NCBI RefSeq assembly: GCF_040939455.1
Contig: NC_134110.1
Span: 504,001-568,000 of the forward strand
DNA length: 64,000 bases
Reading direction: 5' to 3'
Origin: Microcebus murinus
Taxonomy: Eukaryota > Chordata > Mammalia > Primates > Cheirogaleidae
Part shown: in pieces, positions 15,566 through 38,098 of the stretch
Layout of the letters: each line of letters starts with the position of its first letter
Numbering within the stretch: the stretch's first letter is position 1
Made by a program: the position numbers and the translations under genes
The notes under the pieces: model-generated
The model's input: the letters and a program-made list of their open reading frames with translations, nothing else
Database searches by the model: none
Told to the model about the DNA's origin: nothing

Positions 15566-15860
15566 AATCTGCTTTTGCAAAGGCTTTTTTAAAAATCTCT
15601 GTAGGTTACGGAAGGGACCGAGAGAGATCTCCAGACCGGCACCACGGCCGTGCGTGTTCTCTGCTTCTGGAACGCTCCGCAATGCTGGCATGGGGCCACG
15701 GCAGACGATATAAGGGGAGGAACGGGTGCCGCTTCATGTCCGGTATGATCCCCCGGTTTCCAGAGGCCGGTATGGAAAGAGCTCGGGATGACCAGGTTTG
15801 GGAGATGGACTTTAAGAATTCTCTAAATAAAGCAAGAAGGCCTTTGGGGCCTGACGGGGC
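15566..15860 (+). other. Relic 3' UTR of ANKRD34C with AATAAA
   Basis: Non-repetitive DNA after the former stop. An AATAAA at 15826-15831 may have been the poly(A) signal of the ancestral gene or of a proximal isoform. Confidence 0.4.
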
Positions 15861-16433
15861 GAGTACCACGACCTAAGCTGCGGTCGCCGGTCGCTTTCTA
15901 CCGGACGGACGGACAGGACACGGGCATCCAAGCCGCAGGAGGGAGTTGGGAGTGAGTTATTTGCAATAAGTCTGGAAAGTGCCTACGTGGAGATTGAGGC
16001 CTTCACCTTTGTCAGGATGTGCAGAAGCTCGAAACCAACCCCCCGGGCCGCTGAATCCGGGTGTCTGGGCTCCGCGTGGCAGGGCAGACCCAGAAGTCCC
16101 GGTCAACGTGGCTCTGGCCCCCGGGTCCTGCTTCTGTGCCGGGCCCCTGCCGGGCGTGACACCGGTGGGGTCGTTCAGCCCTGCGGCGACACGCTCTGCT
16201 CACACGCGTGTGTGTACGTGCTCCGAGGACCCGAATGCCACATCTGCGTGGCCCGAGGGTTCTGACCTGTGTCCCGGTGGCCTTGGAGACGTATCGTGCT
16301 CCGGAAGTGAGACGTTCCCCAGGCCCTGTCCTGACCCTGGGGACGCGGGCTCCGTGCCGGAATCTCGTGAGAACGGTCGAGGTTCGCTAATCCTTGACGT
16401 TTTCAGCTGGACTTTATTCCGTTTTGTGTAAGA
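15861..16433. other. Intergenic, nothing recognised
   Basis: CpG-bearing, moderately GC-rich DNA without exon structure. Confidence 0.4.
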
Positions 16434-16510
16434 TACCGTGTTTGCCCGAAAACAAGACAGGGTCTTATATTTATTTTTCCTCAAGAAGACACCCTAGGAG
16501 CCGGACTTGA
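16434..16510 (+). mobile_element. Mariner-like element, 5' fragment
   Basis: Begins TACCGTGTTTGCCCGAAAAC, then GACAGGGTCTTATATTTATT, the terminal sequence shared with elements at 17624, 37247 and 59397. The rest is lost. Confidence 0.75.
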
Positions 16511-16572
16511 CCCGGTTGTAGAGCAGACCTGTAGGGAGCACTTCCCGATTATTCTTAAAACTCCGTGAGATC

Positions 16573-16905
16573 GGCCGGGCGCGGTGGCTCACGCCTGTCA
16601 TCCCAGCACTCTGGGAGGCCGAGGCGGGAGGATCGTTTGAGCTCGGGGGTTCCAGAGCAGCCTGAGCAGGAGCGAGAACCTGTCTCCACTATAAATAGAA
16701 AGAAATTACTTGGACATCTAAATATATAGAGAAAAAAAAATCAGCCGGGCATGCCGGTAGTCCCAGCTACTCGGGAGGCTGAGGCAGGAGGATCGCTTGA
16801 GCCCAGGAGTGTGAGTTGCTGTGAGTGAGGCTGACACCATGGCGCTCACTCTAGCCCAGGGAACAGAGTGAGACTCTGTCTCAAAAACACAAAAACAAAA
16901 CAAAA
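16573..16905 (+). mobile_element. Alu, sense orientation
   Basis: Starts GGCCGGGCGCGGTGGCTC and ends in an A-rich tail. Flanked by the near-identical duplication AACTCCGTGAGA / AACTCTGTGAGA. Confidence 0.95.
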
Positions 16906-16919
16906 AACCCCAACTCTGT

Positions 16920-17384
16920 GAGACCTACCAAACCCAGAGCGAGAACCGAGGGGTGTGCTGCGGAGATTAAAAGAGGGCCTGTGTGGTTCTCAGGCCGGAA
17001 GCAGGAGGGTCCTTTCGCTCGGCAGCCTGCAGATTTCAGGGGATGCAAGCTGTCACTCCCACTTCGGTTATCTGGGTTATCCGAGAGACACCTGACTTCC
17101 TCTCTGCCTGGATGAAGGGGATAACGGGAGACTTGCGGCCAGAGCTCGTGCAAGCCTTCCAAGCCGCTCTGAGCAGACGCCAGAAGGCAGCAGAGACTTA
17201 GCACGCGTGGCATCACGTGGCCACATGTTAGGCGAATACGTCATTGGACGTTTCCCCACTTCCCCTCCCTCTGTTGTTGATGCAACCTATCTGCTCTGTG
17301 GTTGGAAGGTTCAGCGGTTCCTGGGGGCAGAAGCAGGGGAAAGAGGGAAGGCTGCATGACAGGTATTGCATTTGCATCCCGATT
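16920..17384. other. Intergenic, nothing recognised
   Basis: No gene or clear repeat. Confidence 0.4.
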
Positions 17385-17540
17385 TCACCCTTGACCTGCT
17401 GTGGGGCCTCGAGGCGGCGGCCTAATTTCTCTGAGCCTCTCTCCCTCCTCTGCACAGCGGAGTTAGTGACGCCTGTCCCGTAAGGTCGCGGTGAAGGTCG
17501 AATGATGCCGAGTGTGAAAATGCCCACTGTTGTGTCCGGC
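17385..17540 (+). repeat. MIR-like fragment
   Basis: CTAATTTCTCTGAGCCTC, then a GCACAGCGGAGTTAGTGACG core, in sense MIR order. Confidence 0.5.
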
Positions 17541-17623
17541 AAGGGTGGAAGTCACTGGATGAGAGGCAGCTCGTTTTAATTTATTTCTTGAGAGCGCCCA
17601 AGCAATATCTCAGACAGCACATA

Positions 17624-18020
17624 CCGTGTTTCCCTGAAAATAAGCCCTACCCATAAAATAAGCGCTGGCAGGATGTCTAAGCATTTTCGCCATAGAAGCC
17701 CCACCCCGAAAATCAGCCCTGGTGACGGGCGTGGCTGCGCAGCGTCTGCACAACCCGTGCGTGTCGTCGTGGAGCGGGAAAGAACACGAGCAGCCCTTCT
17801 CATCCGCCCCGTCCTGACAGCTGCTGTCCCAGAGGTGACCGGAAAGGTGCGGGCAGCCCCACCAACAAGGTCGGCTCCCCGTGTCGGGTCCCGGCCGTCC
17901 TGTGCGTGCTGCAAGCTGAGGCTTTGAGGGGAAAATAGCACATCCCTGAAAATAAGCTGTATTGTGTCTTCTTAAGGGAAAATAAATAGAAGACCCCATC
18001 TTGTTTTCGGGGAAACACGG
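17624..18020. mobile_element. Complete non-autonomous mariner-like element
   Basis: A 397-bp element with inverted ends CCGTGTTTCCCTGAAAATAA and TTGTTTTCGGGGAAACACGG, each bordered by a TA dinucleotide (17622 and 18021), the Tc1/mariner target signature. Internal GAAAATAAGCC-type motifs recur. There is no intact transposase. Part of the interior (17757-17812) matches 37500-37570 in the opposite orientation. Confidence 0.85.
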
Positions 18021-18022
18021 TA

Positions 18023-18555
18023 GTAAAGAGAGAATCGCACACACAGCCACCGTTCCCAGCAGCTCATTAAATGCACACACGCGTGTGCACACGCACACCA
18101 CACATTTCAGGGTATTTTTCCAGCTGTTGTTCGTGTCCGTTGAAACTAACCTCTGCCGGTAATATCTAGCCGTGGAGATAGCAAGAAGCTGGGTAGGAAC
18201 ATTTGTTTTTCCTAAACTTTTAGCTGCGATCTGGAAGCCTAATTTGTCCTACGCAGTGAGCGTGGTTCCTGCACGGTCATTAGCTTAGGCGAACGCCAGG
18301 CGTGACAAGCCCCTCCCAGGACAGCCGGTCCCCTGCACACACGCGGGATACCAGGCATGCGTGTCATGCGTTGCCTGTGTCCGTCATCCGTGGCTTTCTG
18401 TAGACAGTCGTGGGATAGTACCTTATCTCATCACCGCTTGACGATGCATTAGCTGAATTAGACTGTTCCAGACTGGTGCAACGACCAAAACGCTTTATCA
18501 TGGCGTATGCGTACATGCAGCAGCGTTGCCCATGTCAGGGAACCTCGCAAGGATG
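18023..18555. other. Intergenic, nothing recognised
   Basis: Contains a short CA/GT-rich patch near 18070-18105. No gene. Confidence 0.4.
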
Positions 18556-18559
18556 CTTT

Positions 18560-18897
18560 TTCTTTTTTTTTTTTTTTTTGAGACAGAGTCTCACTCTGTT
18601 GCCCAGGCTAGAGTGAGTGCCGTGGCGTCAGCCTCGCTCACAGCAACCTCAAACTCCTGGGCTCAAGCGATCCTACTGCCTCAGCCTCCCAAGTAGCTGA
18701 GACTACAGGCATGCGCCACCATGCCCGGCTAATTTTTTGTATATATTTTTAGTTGGCCAATTAATTTCTTTCCATTTATAGTAGAGACGGGGTCTTGCTC
18801 TTGCTCAGGCTGGTTTCGAACTCCTGACCTCGAGCAATCCGCCCGCCTCGGCCTCCCAGAGAGCTAGGATTACAGGCGTGAGCCACCGCGCCCGGCC
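18560..18897 (-). mobile_element. Alu (lemur type), antisense
   Basis: T-tail, GAGACAGAGTCTCACTCTG through CACCGCGCCCGGCC. Target duplication CAAGGATGCTTTTT on both sides. Confidence 0.97.
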
Positions 18898-19117
18898 CAA
18901 GGATGCTTTTTTAAAAGCCGATTTTAGATTCACACATGCTTCCCGGACCAGAGGTTAGCTTGTCCTTTTGGACTCCTAGAGTCACTCAATAAACCGGCTG
19001 CAAACTCCAGTTTCCATAATCCACCTGCTTGAGGTTCTCTGGACCGAGTAACGAAATCTGTGCCCTGGTGTGAGCCTGAAATTTAAAGTCTGGAATTTCC
19101 ATTTAATCTCTAAAGAC

Positions 19118-19328
19118 CAGGCGTCCTCAAACTATGGCCCGAGGGCCACATGCGGGCCGCCTGGCACGTTTATCCGGCCCGCCGGGTGTTTTTGCCACCG
19201 CTGCCTGTCCTGCTTAGCAGCCGACGCGTCCCGGGCCCACAGTGCGCATGTGTGGAATGTGCGCCGCTCTCTCCAACGGTCTGAGGGACAGTGAACCCCC
19301 CCCTGTTTAAAAAGTTTGAGGACCCCTG
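19118..19328. mobile_element. Non-autonomous hAT transposon, copy 2
   Basis: Ends CAGGCGTCCTCAAACT and AGTTTGAGGACCCCTG are inverted repeats. Flanks CTAAAGAC and CTCTAGAC form an imperfect 8-bp duplication of the hAT nTCTAGAn type. Fullest copy in the window. Confidence 0.85.
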
Positions 19329-19392
19329 CTCTAGACATTCCAAAAAAATTTTTTTTAAATAAAAAAAACCCCATTGTCAATTCTCTTAGAAC

Positions 19393-20228
19393 TGCGCCAG
19401 GTGAACGGTGCCCCAGGTGAACGGTGCCCCAGGTGAACGATGCGCCAGGTGAACGGTGCGTCAGGTGAACGGTGCGCCAGGTGAACGGTGCGCCAGGTGA
19501 ACCGTGCGCCAGGTGAACGGTGCGCCAGGTGAACGGTGCGCCAGGTGAACGGTGCGCCAGGTGAACGGTGCGCCAGGTGAACGGTGCCCCAGGTGAACGG
19601 TGCCCCAGGTGAACGGTGCGCCAGGTGAACGGTGCCCCAGGTGAACGGTGCGCCAGGTGAACGGTGCCCCAGGTGAACGGTGCGCCAGGTGAACGGTGCC
19701 CCAGGTGAACGGTGCGCCAGGTGAACGGTGCGCCAGGTGAACGGTGCCCCAGGTGAACGGTGCGCCAGGTGAACGGTGCCCCAGGTGAACGGTGCGCCAG
19801 GTGAACGGTGCCCCAGGTGAACGGTGCCCCAGGTGAACGGTGCGCCAGGTGAACGGTGCCCCAGGTGAACGGTGAGCCAGGTGAACGGTGCCCTAGGTGA
19901 ACGGTGCCCCAGGTGAACGGTGCCCCAGGTGAACGGTGCGCCAGGTGAACGGTGCGCCAGGTGAACGGTGCCCCAGGTGAACGGTGCGCCAGGTGAACGG
20001 TGCCCCAGGTGAACGGTGCGCCAGGTGAACGGTGCCCCAGGTGAACGGTGCGCCAGGTGAATGGTGCGCCAGGTGAACGGTGCCTCAGGTGAACGGTGCC
20101 CCAGGTGAACGGTGCCTCAGGTGAACGGTGCACCAGGTGAACGGTGCACCAGGTGAACGGTGCCCCAGGTGAACGGTGCCTCAGGTGAACGGTGCACCAG
20201 GTGAACGGTGCACCAGGTGGACGGTGCC
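19393..20228. repeat. 16-bp minisatellite, about 52 copies
   Basis: The unit is CAGGTGAACGGTGCGC or its variant with GTGCCC. The two variants often alternate, giving a 32-bp superperiod in places. Point variants (GTGCCTC, GTGCACC) cluster at the right end after about 20080. Because the unit is stop-free, the - strand reads open for about 400 codons as a SPGAPFTWRTVHL-type repeat; this is not a gene. Confidence 0.97.
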
Positions 20229-20540
20229 CGGCGCATGCGGGTGGCGTCTGACCTCCTCCCTTGCGTGCCGTGTGCCGCTGACCTGGCTCCCCGTGCGCTG
20301 TGCCCCGGGCTCCAGCTGACGGCGGGCTCACAGACGTATGGAAATGCGTGTCATGAAACCGTCTTTAGATGTTCCTGATATGTCAATAAAAGACACGTTG
20401 CAACCCTTCCATAGCATTCCCCAGTTTTCTCAGTGAAATCTCAGTCGTATACATCACCTTTTCCTTAAGATGACATTGGCATGACTGCCTAGTAACATCC
20501 ATTTTAGGAAACGTCCAATATTTCATCTATACATAATTTT
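20229..20540. other. Intergenic, nothing recognised
   Basis: GC-rich to 20340, then AT-rich. No gene. Confidence 0.4.
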
Positions 20541-20554
20541 TGAAATTACATTTT

Positions 20555-21021
20555 CTTTTTGAGACAAAGTCTTGCTCTGTTGCCCGGGCTAGAGTGAGTG
20601 CCGTGGCGTCAGCCTAGCTCACAGCAACCTCCAACTCCTGGGCTCAAGCGATCCTCCTGCCTCAGCCTCCCGAGTAGCTGGGACCACAAGCGTGTGCCAC
20701 CATGCCTGGCTAATTTTTGTAATAAATTTCCTTTTTTAGAAATGGGGTCTTGCTGTGTTGCCCAGTCTTCTCTCAACCTCCTGGCCTCAAGCGATCCTCC
20801 CACCTTGGCCTCCCACAGTGCTGGGATTACAGGCGTGCGCCACCACGCCCAGCTAATTTTTTCTATATATTTTTAGTTGTCCAGGTAATTCCTTTCTATT
20901 TCTAGTAGAGATGGGGTCTCGCTCTTGCTCAGGCTGGTTTTGAACTCCTGACCTTGAGCGATCCTCCTGCCTCGGCCTCCCAGAGTGCTGGGATGACAGG
21001 TGTGAGCCACTGCGCCCAGCC
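20555..21021 (-). mobile_element. Three-armed Alu, antisense
   Basis: The element is about 467 bp, longer than a dimeric Alu. An extra monomer (GAAATGGGGTCTTGCTGTG to GGCGTGCGCCACCACGCC) lies between the usual arms. A single 14-bp duplication TGAAATTACATTTT flanks the whole (20541 and 21023), so it inserted as one unit. Confidence 0.9.
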
Positions 21022-21036
21022 TTGAAATTACATTTT

Positions 21037-21742
21037 AATTGCACATGTCTAACGGGGTCTGTCTCTCGGTTTAAAAATGCCACACACAGTGAATGAGAAG
21101 GTGCATTGCCAAGGTGAGGGCTGTTTCTTCACTCGGTCCTGCCACTCAGGACCCCCCAGGGCTGCACCTGCCATGGGCAGGTAGCGGGAACTCCCGGTCA
21201 CTGCATGTCCTTCCCTGGCCCTATTGTGAGTGTTGGTGAGTGTCCCATAAGCCGGTTTCCAGTAGCTCTCCCTGCTCAGGGGCAGGGCACCCGCACGAGA
21301 GGAACCCGCTAGTGCTCTGTGCTCACAATTCTACCAGACCCCTTGGTTCCACACCTTACCCTTGGGTCTCCCCCTAGACCACCGAGGTGAGGTTCAGGTA
21401 ACAAAAACAAAAAAGGGGACGAGTTTCAGCATGTCGGTTCCCCATGTCTGATTTTAGGAAAGGGCGGATGATCTCGTTTCCGGGTCCTCTGAGGACAGAT
21501 TACAAGGAGCCGCCCCGGAGAAGGACTTGGAGGAGGGGATGGGGGGAGGAGAAACGAAGAGGGGATGAGGCCAGGTGGCTGGCCTGGGCCAAGGGAGTGA
21601 ATTCCCAAGATGGACAAAGGACTTAGGAGTTTGATGTCCCTCGAATGGAGGTCGCCCCTTCCCAGAGAGAAAACCTGGACTGCGTGGTGCTCGGCGGGCT
21701 GGGCTTGGGTCTGGCATGGCGGGAAGGCGTCTGAGTTACCTG
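21037..21742. other. Unrecognised GC-rich DNA
   Basis: No exon or named repeat. Precedes the left arm of an inverted repeat. Confidence 0.35.
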
Positions 21743-21839
21743 CTTTGAGGAAACCGTGGGGCTTAGACAACGACATTAATAACCGCAGCGGCATGGTCAC
21801 TAACGAGCATGGGAATCATGGGCTTCCCGAGGCTGAACG
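21743..21839 (+). repeat. Left arm of a ~97-bp inverted repeat
   Basis: From TTTGAGGAAACC to GGCTTCCCGAGGCTGAACG. It matches the reverse complement of 22254-22348 at roughly 85% by eye. Core ATTAATAACNGCAGNGGCAT. Source family unknown. Confidence 0.85.
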
Positions 21840-22253
21840 CCCTGAACCCGTTCAGACCTCACAGAGCAGAGAGGGGAGAAGTTCCACAACAACTGGGTGG
21901 AGGTTCCCGGCGTCTTTGTAAAAAGGGGCTGGGATGAGGATCAGTTTAAATTTCACTGGGAGAAGTAAAGCAAGTAAAGGCACCTCTTGCACCTGAAGGT
22001 CGGGCATGGAAATCCGCAGGACTCTGTGTGCTCTGGAGTCCGAGTCTCAGAAGGGCAGGCGGACAAGCAGGAGTGGCAGGCGTGACCACATGACCACACT
22101 CCCATTGGTCCGGGGGATGGGCGCTAACCACCAGCACGGGGCCCAGAAAGCGGGGGAAGGGGGTGTCGGTGCCGACCGGCGCAACCAACGCAGGTGAAAG
22201 AGCCGACGGTCCGCACACCTGGACTCCTCGGCCGGCCGGGGTTTTCCGAGGTC

Positions 22254-22348
22254 CGTTCAGCCTCGGGAAGCCCATGTTTCTCATGCTGGTTAGTGACCAT
22301 GCCACTGCAGTTATTAATGTCGTTATGTAAACTGCAAGGTTTCCTCAA
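22254..22348 (-). repeat. Right arm of the inverted repeat
   Basis: CGTTCAGCCTCGGGAAGCCC to GGTTTCCTCAA, antisense to 21743-21839, with 414 bp between the arms. Sequence outside the arms is not similar. Confidence 0.85.
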
Positions 22349-23372
22349 GGCAGACGGACTGTGGAAGGGTCTTCTGAAACCGCAGCGTGCAAATCTAGTG
22401 GCGCTCGCTGGGGAAGAGGGAAACCCTTGCGCATGAGGGTTCGGGGGAAGTGGAAGAGGAGAGGGAGAAGGAAAGATAGAACAGACGAGGTGGAGGTGCT
22501 GACCATGCCATCCGGTCCAGACACACATTCTAGAGAGAGGAGGCCGCCAGGACCACCACCACCCCAGAGTCCACTGTCCCCGCTGGCCGAGGTCCACATG
22601 GCACGATGGACCCAGAGTTACGGATCTCCTGATCTGGGGCAGGAAGGATTTCTCTCGGGGTGAGAGGTAAGGGCTTCAATTACCGTTTTATTGTTGCACT
22701 ACAATTTAGTTGAGTGTCTAATCCTCTTGTGTGTTTGTTTTTGCCGCAGTGTGCACTGTTGGTTGCCTGCACGGTTTGATTCCTTCCTTCTCCTCCTGCC
22801 TGCCAGGTCCCGACTTTGCTCATGGATCCCCCCTAGATCTGTAAGGGACCTTTCGACCCGAGGGGAGCTGGCCCCGTCCCCGGCTCAGGGAGCAGTGCTG
22901 AGTTAGCATGGCGATCTGTCTCCCGGCCGGCGACTGGTCCAAGGGTCCTGCACACGCCGTCCGCACCTGGCTGGGCCTGCTCAAGGCCTTTGGCCCGGAG
23001 ACGGGTGCGTGACCCATGCCAGCCCAGACTGGAGGGAAGGGTGCATCCCCGGACGGAGCCCAGACTTTCTCTGTCTTCCCCCGGACTCTGCCACGTACAC
23101 GGGCTATTTGCTTATTTGCCGTTCGGCTTGGCGACCTTCTCGTGACAGAGGGAGAGTGGAGTCCGAGAGTAAAGCAGAGGAGGGCAGGGCCGGGAGAAGA
23201 ACGGAGAGGGGACCGGGAGCCTGAGCCCGCACCTGCTTTGGACCTCCTGTGTGCAAAGCAGCACATTCATGCACTGTTTAATCTAGTTGCAGTTGGTCTT
23301 TCATTTACTTAAAATCAAAAACGTCCTTATGTCACTCACTGACCTGAAATATTGTCTGTATAATATGCTGAG
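22349..23372. other. Unrecognised CpG-containing DNA
   Basis: No supported gene. A 34-codon ATG frame at 22909 (MAICLPAGDWSKGP...) follows a GT/pyrimidine-rich stretch but has no recognisable match. Possibly an old retroviral or unique segment. Confidence 0.3.
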
Positions 23373-23669
23373 TTTTTTTTTTTTTTTTTTTTAAGACAGA
23401 GTCTCACTCTGTTGTCCAGGCTAGAGTGAGTGCCGTGGCGTCAGCCTAGCTCACAGCAACCTCAAACTCCTGGGCTCAAGCAATCCTCTTGCCTCAGCCT
23501 CCAGAGTAGCTGGGACTACAGGCATGAGCCACCATGCCCGGCTAATTTTTTCTCTCTCTATATATGTTTTAGTTGGCCAACTAATTTCTTTCTATTTATA
23601 GTAGAGACGGGGCCTCGCTCTTGCTCAGGCTGGTTTCGAACTCCTGACCTCGAGCAATCCGCCCACCTC
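23373..23669 (-). mobile_element. Alu, antisense, truncated
   Basis: T-tail, AAGACAGAGTCTCACTCTG, and both arms up to CGAGCAATCCGCCCACCTC, where it stops before the usual GCGCCCGGCC end. Confidence 0.93.
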
Positions 23670-23869
23670 ACTGTAATCCCTCATTGAAGTATTTAGTTTT
23701 CTGCATGGAGATTTAGACCTTTCTTCTTTTTTACATTTTACATATTTTTTAATATGTTTTATGTATTTTTGCTGCTACCATGAGGATGATACCCTTTCCC
23801 ACACCCATGAGATGCTACTGGCTTCTGGCAAGACTGTGTTTTCCTTAAAGTGATTCCAGGGAAAATACC

Positions 23870-24235
23870 CATGAGATTTTTCATTAAGAACGACAAAGGA
23901 TTCTATAATTCATATGGGAGAGCAAAGAGCTGAAAATAGGTAAGATAAATTTGAGGAATAACAACAAGATTGGGAGGATTATGGCATCGGAAGACAAAGA
24001 TTTTTTTAAGTTATGATAACTAAAACAGTGTGATAAAACGCAGTAAAAGGTGAACTGACCCACAGAACCAGAACGAAGGGCCTCCCAGACATGGAAATGT
24101 TAGGCGTGGTAGAGGTCACGTTGCATATTAGTCAGTGGTGCTGGGACAATCTGTTTTAGATATGAAAGAAAAGTGAAACTGGATCCTTATTTCATAGCTT
24201 ACGTCTTAAAAATCTAAACGAAAAAAACCAAGACT
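23870..24235 (+). mobile_element. L1M ORF2 fragment, sense
   Basis: ATATGGGAGAGCAAAGAGC, AAAACAGTGTGATAAAACG and GGTGCTGGGACAATCTGTTT follow the order of an old L1 ORF2 3' region. Heavily mutated. Confidence 0.7.
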
Positions 24236-24370
24236 AATATTTTTGATTATGATTTTTGGCATTTGAACTCATGAATGAGATTGGCTTGGGGTTTTCCCTT
24301 TTCATGCTCTTTGTCTGGCTTTGATGTTGGGTTTATTCTGGCCCCAGGAAATGAGCTGGAGCGTGACGCC
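24236..24370 (-). mobile_element. L1 fragment, antisense
   Basis: GGCTTGGGGTTTTCCCTTTT to CCCCAGGAAATGAGCTGGA reads as antisense L1 ORF2. Head-to-head with the sense piece beside it, as in 5' inversion. Confidence 0.55.
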
Positions 24371-24584
24371 TCATTTTATACTCCACTGGAGTATAGACTT
24401 TCTCTGGGAAAGTTTGCTTGGAGTGAGATGTTTCTTGACTGAGCACTCACTAACAAGTGGTTGGTTTTATTAATTTTTTTAATATATAAGTAGATCTTGC
24501 TGGTGAGACTGTCTGTGCCAGGTGGGATTATGTGTGTGTGTGTGTGTTCCCATACATACAAGCAGGTGTGCATGTGCATCTGCA

Positions 24585-24690
24585 TTTGCAAATGAGGAAA
24601 CTGAGGCATAGCGAGAATCGCTGACTTGCTAAGGGATTGGAATTCAGGCATCTTGGTCTAGAGCCCTGTCTTCCATCACGTACTGAACTC
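24585..24690 (-). repeat. MIR fragment
   Basis: AATGAGGAAACTGAGGCATA, GGAATTCAGGCATCTTGGTC: antisense MIR core. A piggyBac-like element abuts its end. Confidence 0.7.
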
Positions 24691-24700
24691 CAGAGTTTAA

Positions 24701-25081
24701 CCACTTTGGTAGGAGTGTCGACCATAGCCGACAGCCACAGATGAACGCGCACAGCGACTTTAGCCGACAGCCGTGAAGGAGCACAGCCGAGTGTCGACTT
24801 TAGCCGACAGCCTTCATGTGACTTTCCTAATTTTTCATTTATCAAAATAGAATTGTGAACATTTAAACATAACGTCATGAAAACATATATGTTACCCATT
24901 CTGACTTACATCACAAGTAAAGCTGCCTGTAAAGTAAAACAAGCTTCCAGTGCTCTCAAGCTTTCCTCGTCACACAAGAGCAAGACGGACGCGTCGTCCA
25001 TGCACAGCACAGACCGCCGTGCGGACTGCGAGTGCCGCTGTGGGCCAGGTGTCGCGGCCGGTGAGGGCCGTACGGAAGTGG
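24701..25081 (-). mobile_element. piggyBac-like element A (381 bp)
   Basis: Flanked by TTAA on both sides (24697-24700 and 25082-25085). Ends CCACTTTGGTA and, inverted, CGTACGGAAGTGG. The interior holds a short tandem of GTCGACTTTAGCCGACAGCC-type units, then a unique part with GTTTTCATGACGTTA in antisense. Same family as 32769 and 39228. No transposase frame. Confidence 0.85.
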
Positions 25082-25085
25082 TTAA

Positions 25086-25635
25086 ATACTAATCGTGTTC
25101 ACTTGAACGGTTATAGGATTTCTCAGGTTGGGTTCTCTAAAATCAACATCTGGGAAAGCGATTCGTTGAGGGCGCTTCCAGCAAAACCTCTAGGGAAGGT
25201 CGGTCCGGAATTAGAAGGGAAGAGCCCCGAGAGGACGGGATCTCGGGCAAAGTCCAGCCTGATCCCGGAGGAGGGGTCTGCAGAGAATAGAGCTGGCAGA
25301 GAATTGTCCCTCTTTGATGCAAGGGGGCTCACCTCACATTTTATTTTTTTACTCTTGCTTTAGTCTATCATAGACTGTGGGCTAGCAAGAAGCTATTTTT
25401 TTCTGACCATGATTTTAGGGTAATCCCCGGGAGAAGGGGAGAAGGGGAAGCTGTAAAGAGTCAGCGGTCAGCACAGTGGCGGTAAAGGGGGTCCTTGCGG
25501 GCACCTCGCCCAGCTGCTCAGGTTTCCCGCTGCGTCTGCAGTCCGATCTGGAAGCTTATGTTTTTCCAATAAATTATCCATTTTCCCCAGTTTATGATTT
25601 TTTGGCATAAAATGATTCATTGTATTACTTTTTAT
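25086..25635. other. Intergenic, nothing recognised
   Basis: No gene. A (TTTTA)n patch at 25629-25655 marks the end of an L1. Confidence 0.4.
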
Positions 25636-25780
25636 TTTATTTTATTTTATTTTAGTGTATTATGGGGGTACAAGTGTTAAGGTTACTTATATTGCCCATG
25701 CCCCCCTCCCCCCCGAGTAAGAGCTTCAAGCATGTCCATCCCCCAAACGTTGCACATCTTACTCGCTGTGGTTGTATTAC
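25629..25780 (-). mobile_element. Lemur-type L1 3' end, antisense
   Basis: (TTTTA)n, then GTATTATGGGGGTACAAGTG and CAAGCATGTCCATCCCCCAA. The same 3' UTR is seen at 39705 and 53475. Confidence 0.75.
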
Positions 25781-25784
25781 TTTT

Positions 25785-27109
<1,325 letters not shown>

Positions 27110-27110
<1 letters not shown>

Positions 27111-27410
27111 ACGTTAAAGAAACCGATTCAAAAATTCACTTCGAAATGCAAAGGACCCACCCACAGTGGCCAATGCAACTTTGGAAAGGAGCAGAGTTGG
27201 AGGACTTGCAAATGATTTCCAGATTTATTATGAAGCCACAGCAACCAAGACAACACAGTGTTGGCATAAAGACGGACAAACAGATCAGCGAACAGACTAC
27301 TGAGACCAGAGGCAGACTCATGCATTTGTGGACAATGGAATTTTACTCAGCAACACGAAGGGATGAACGATTGGCTCATGCTAAACGTGGGTGCATGCAA
27401 AAATGATCTT
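27110..27410 (+). mobile_element. L1 5' segment in inverted orientation
   Basis: AGAGTTGGAGGACTTGCAAA, AACACAGTGTTGGCATAAAG and GACAATGGAATTTTACTCAG are sense L1 ORF2 joined to an antisense L1 3' part. This is the twin-priming layout. Confidence 0.7.
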
Positions 27411-27763
27411 GCGGGATTTAAGAAGCCGGACTAAAAGGTGCTATGTGCTACCTTTTAGGTGGCGACACCGGGTCGCCTGTGTCCCCGGGGCCAGGCGGGC
27501 TGGGGACAAGCGTCCGGGGGGCGTGTCCGGGCTCCCGCCAGCCGAAGCGCGGTCCCCGTCCCCAGCCAGTGCGCACGCGCGGGGCGGAGACCCGGCCACC
27601 CCGAGCGCGGCTGCGCGCCGGGCCGCCCGCCCTCCCGGAAGCGCCGCCCGCGCGCTCGCGCCACGTCGGTCCCGCACGCCCCGCACGCCCCGCCGGCCCC
27701 GCACGCCCCGCCCCAGCGCGCCAGTCGGGGCGCAGCGCCGGAGCCGCGGACCGCACCGGGAGC

Positions 27764-38098
<10,335 letters not shown>

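Noticed and set aside
19132..20331. 399-codon frame on the - strand with a perfect peptide repeat
   Set aside because: It is made of the 16-bp minisatellite; every frame is open.
22909..23013. Short ATG frame (34 codons) in unrecognised DNA as a possible gene or retroviral start
   Set aside because: No similarity I recognise, no matching LTRs around it and no primer-binding site found.
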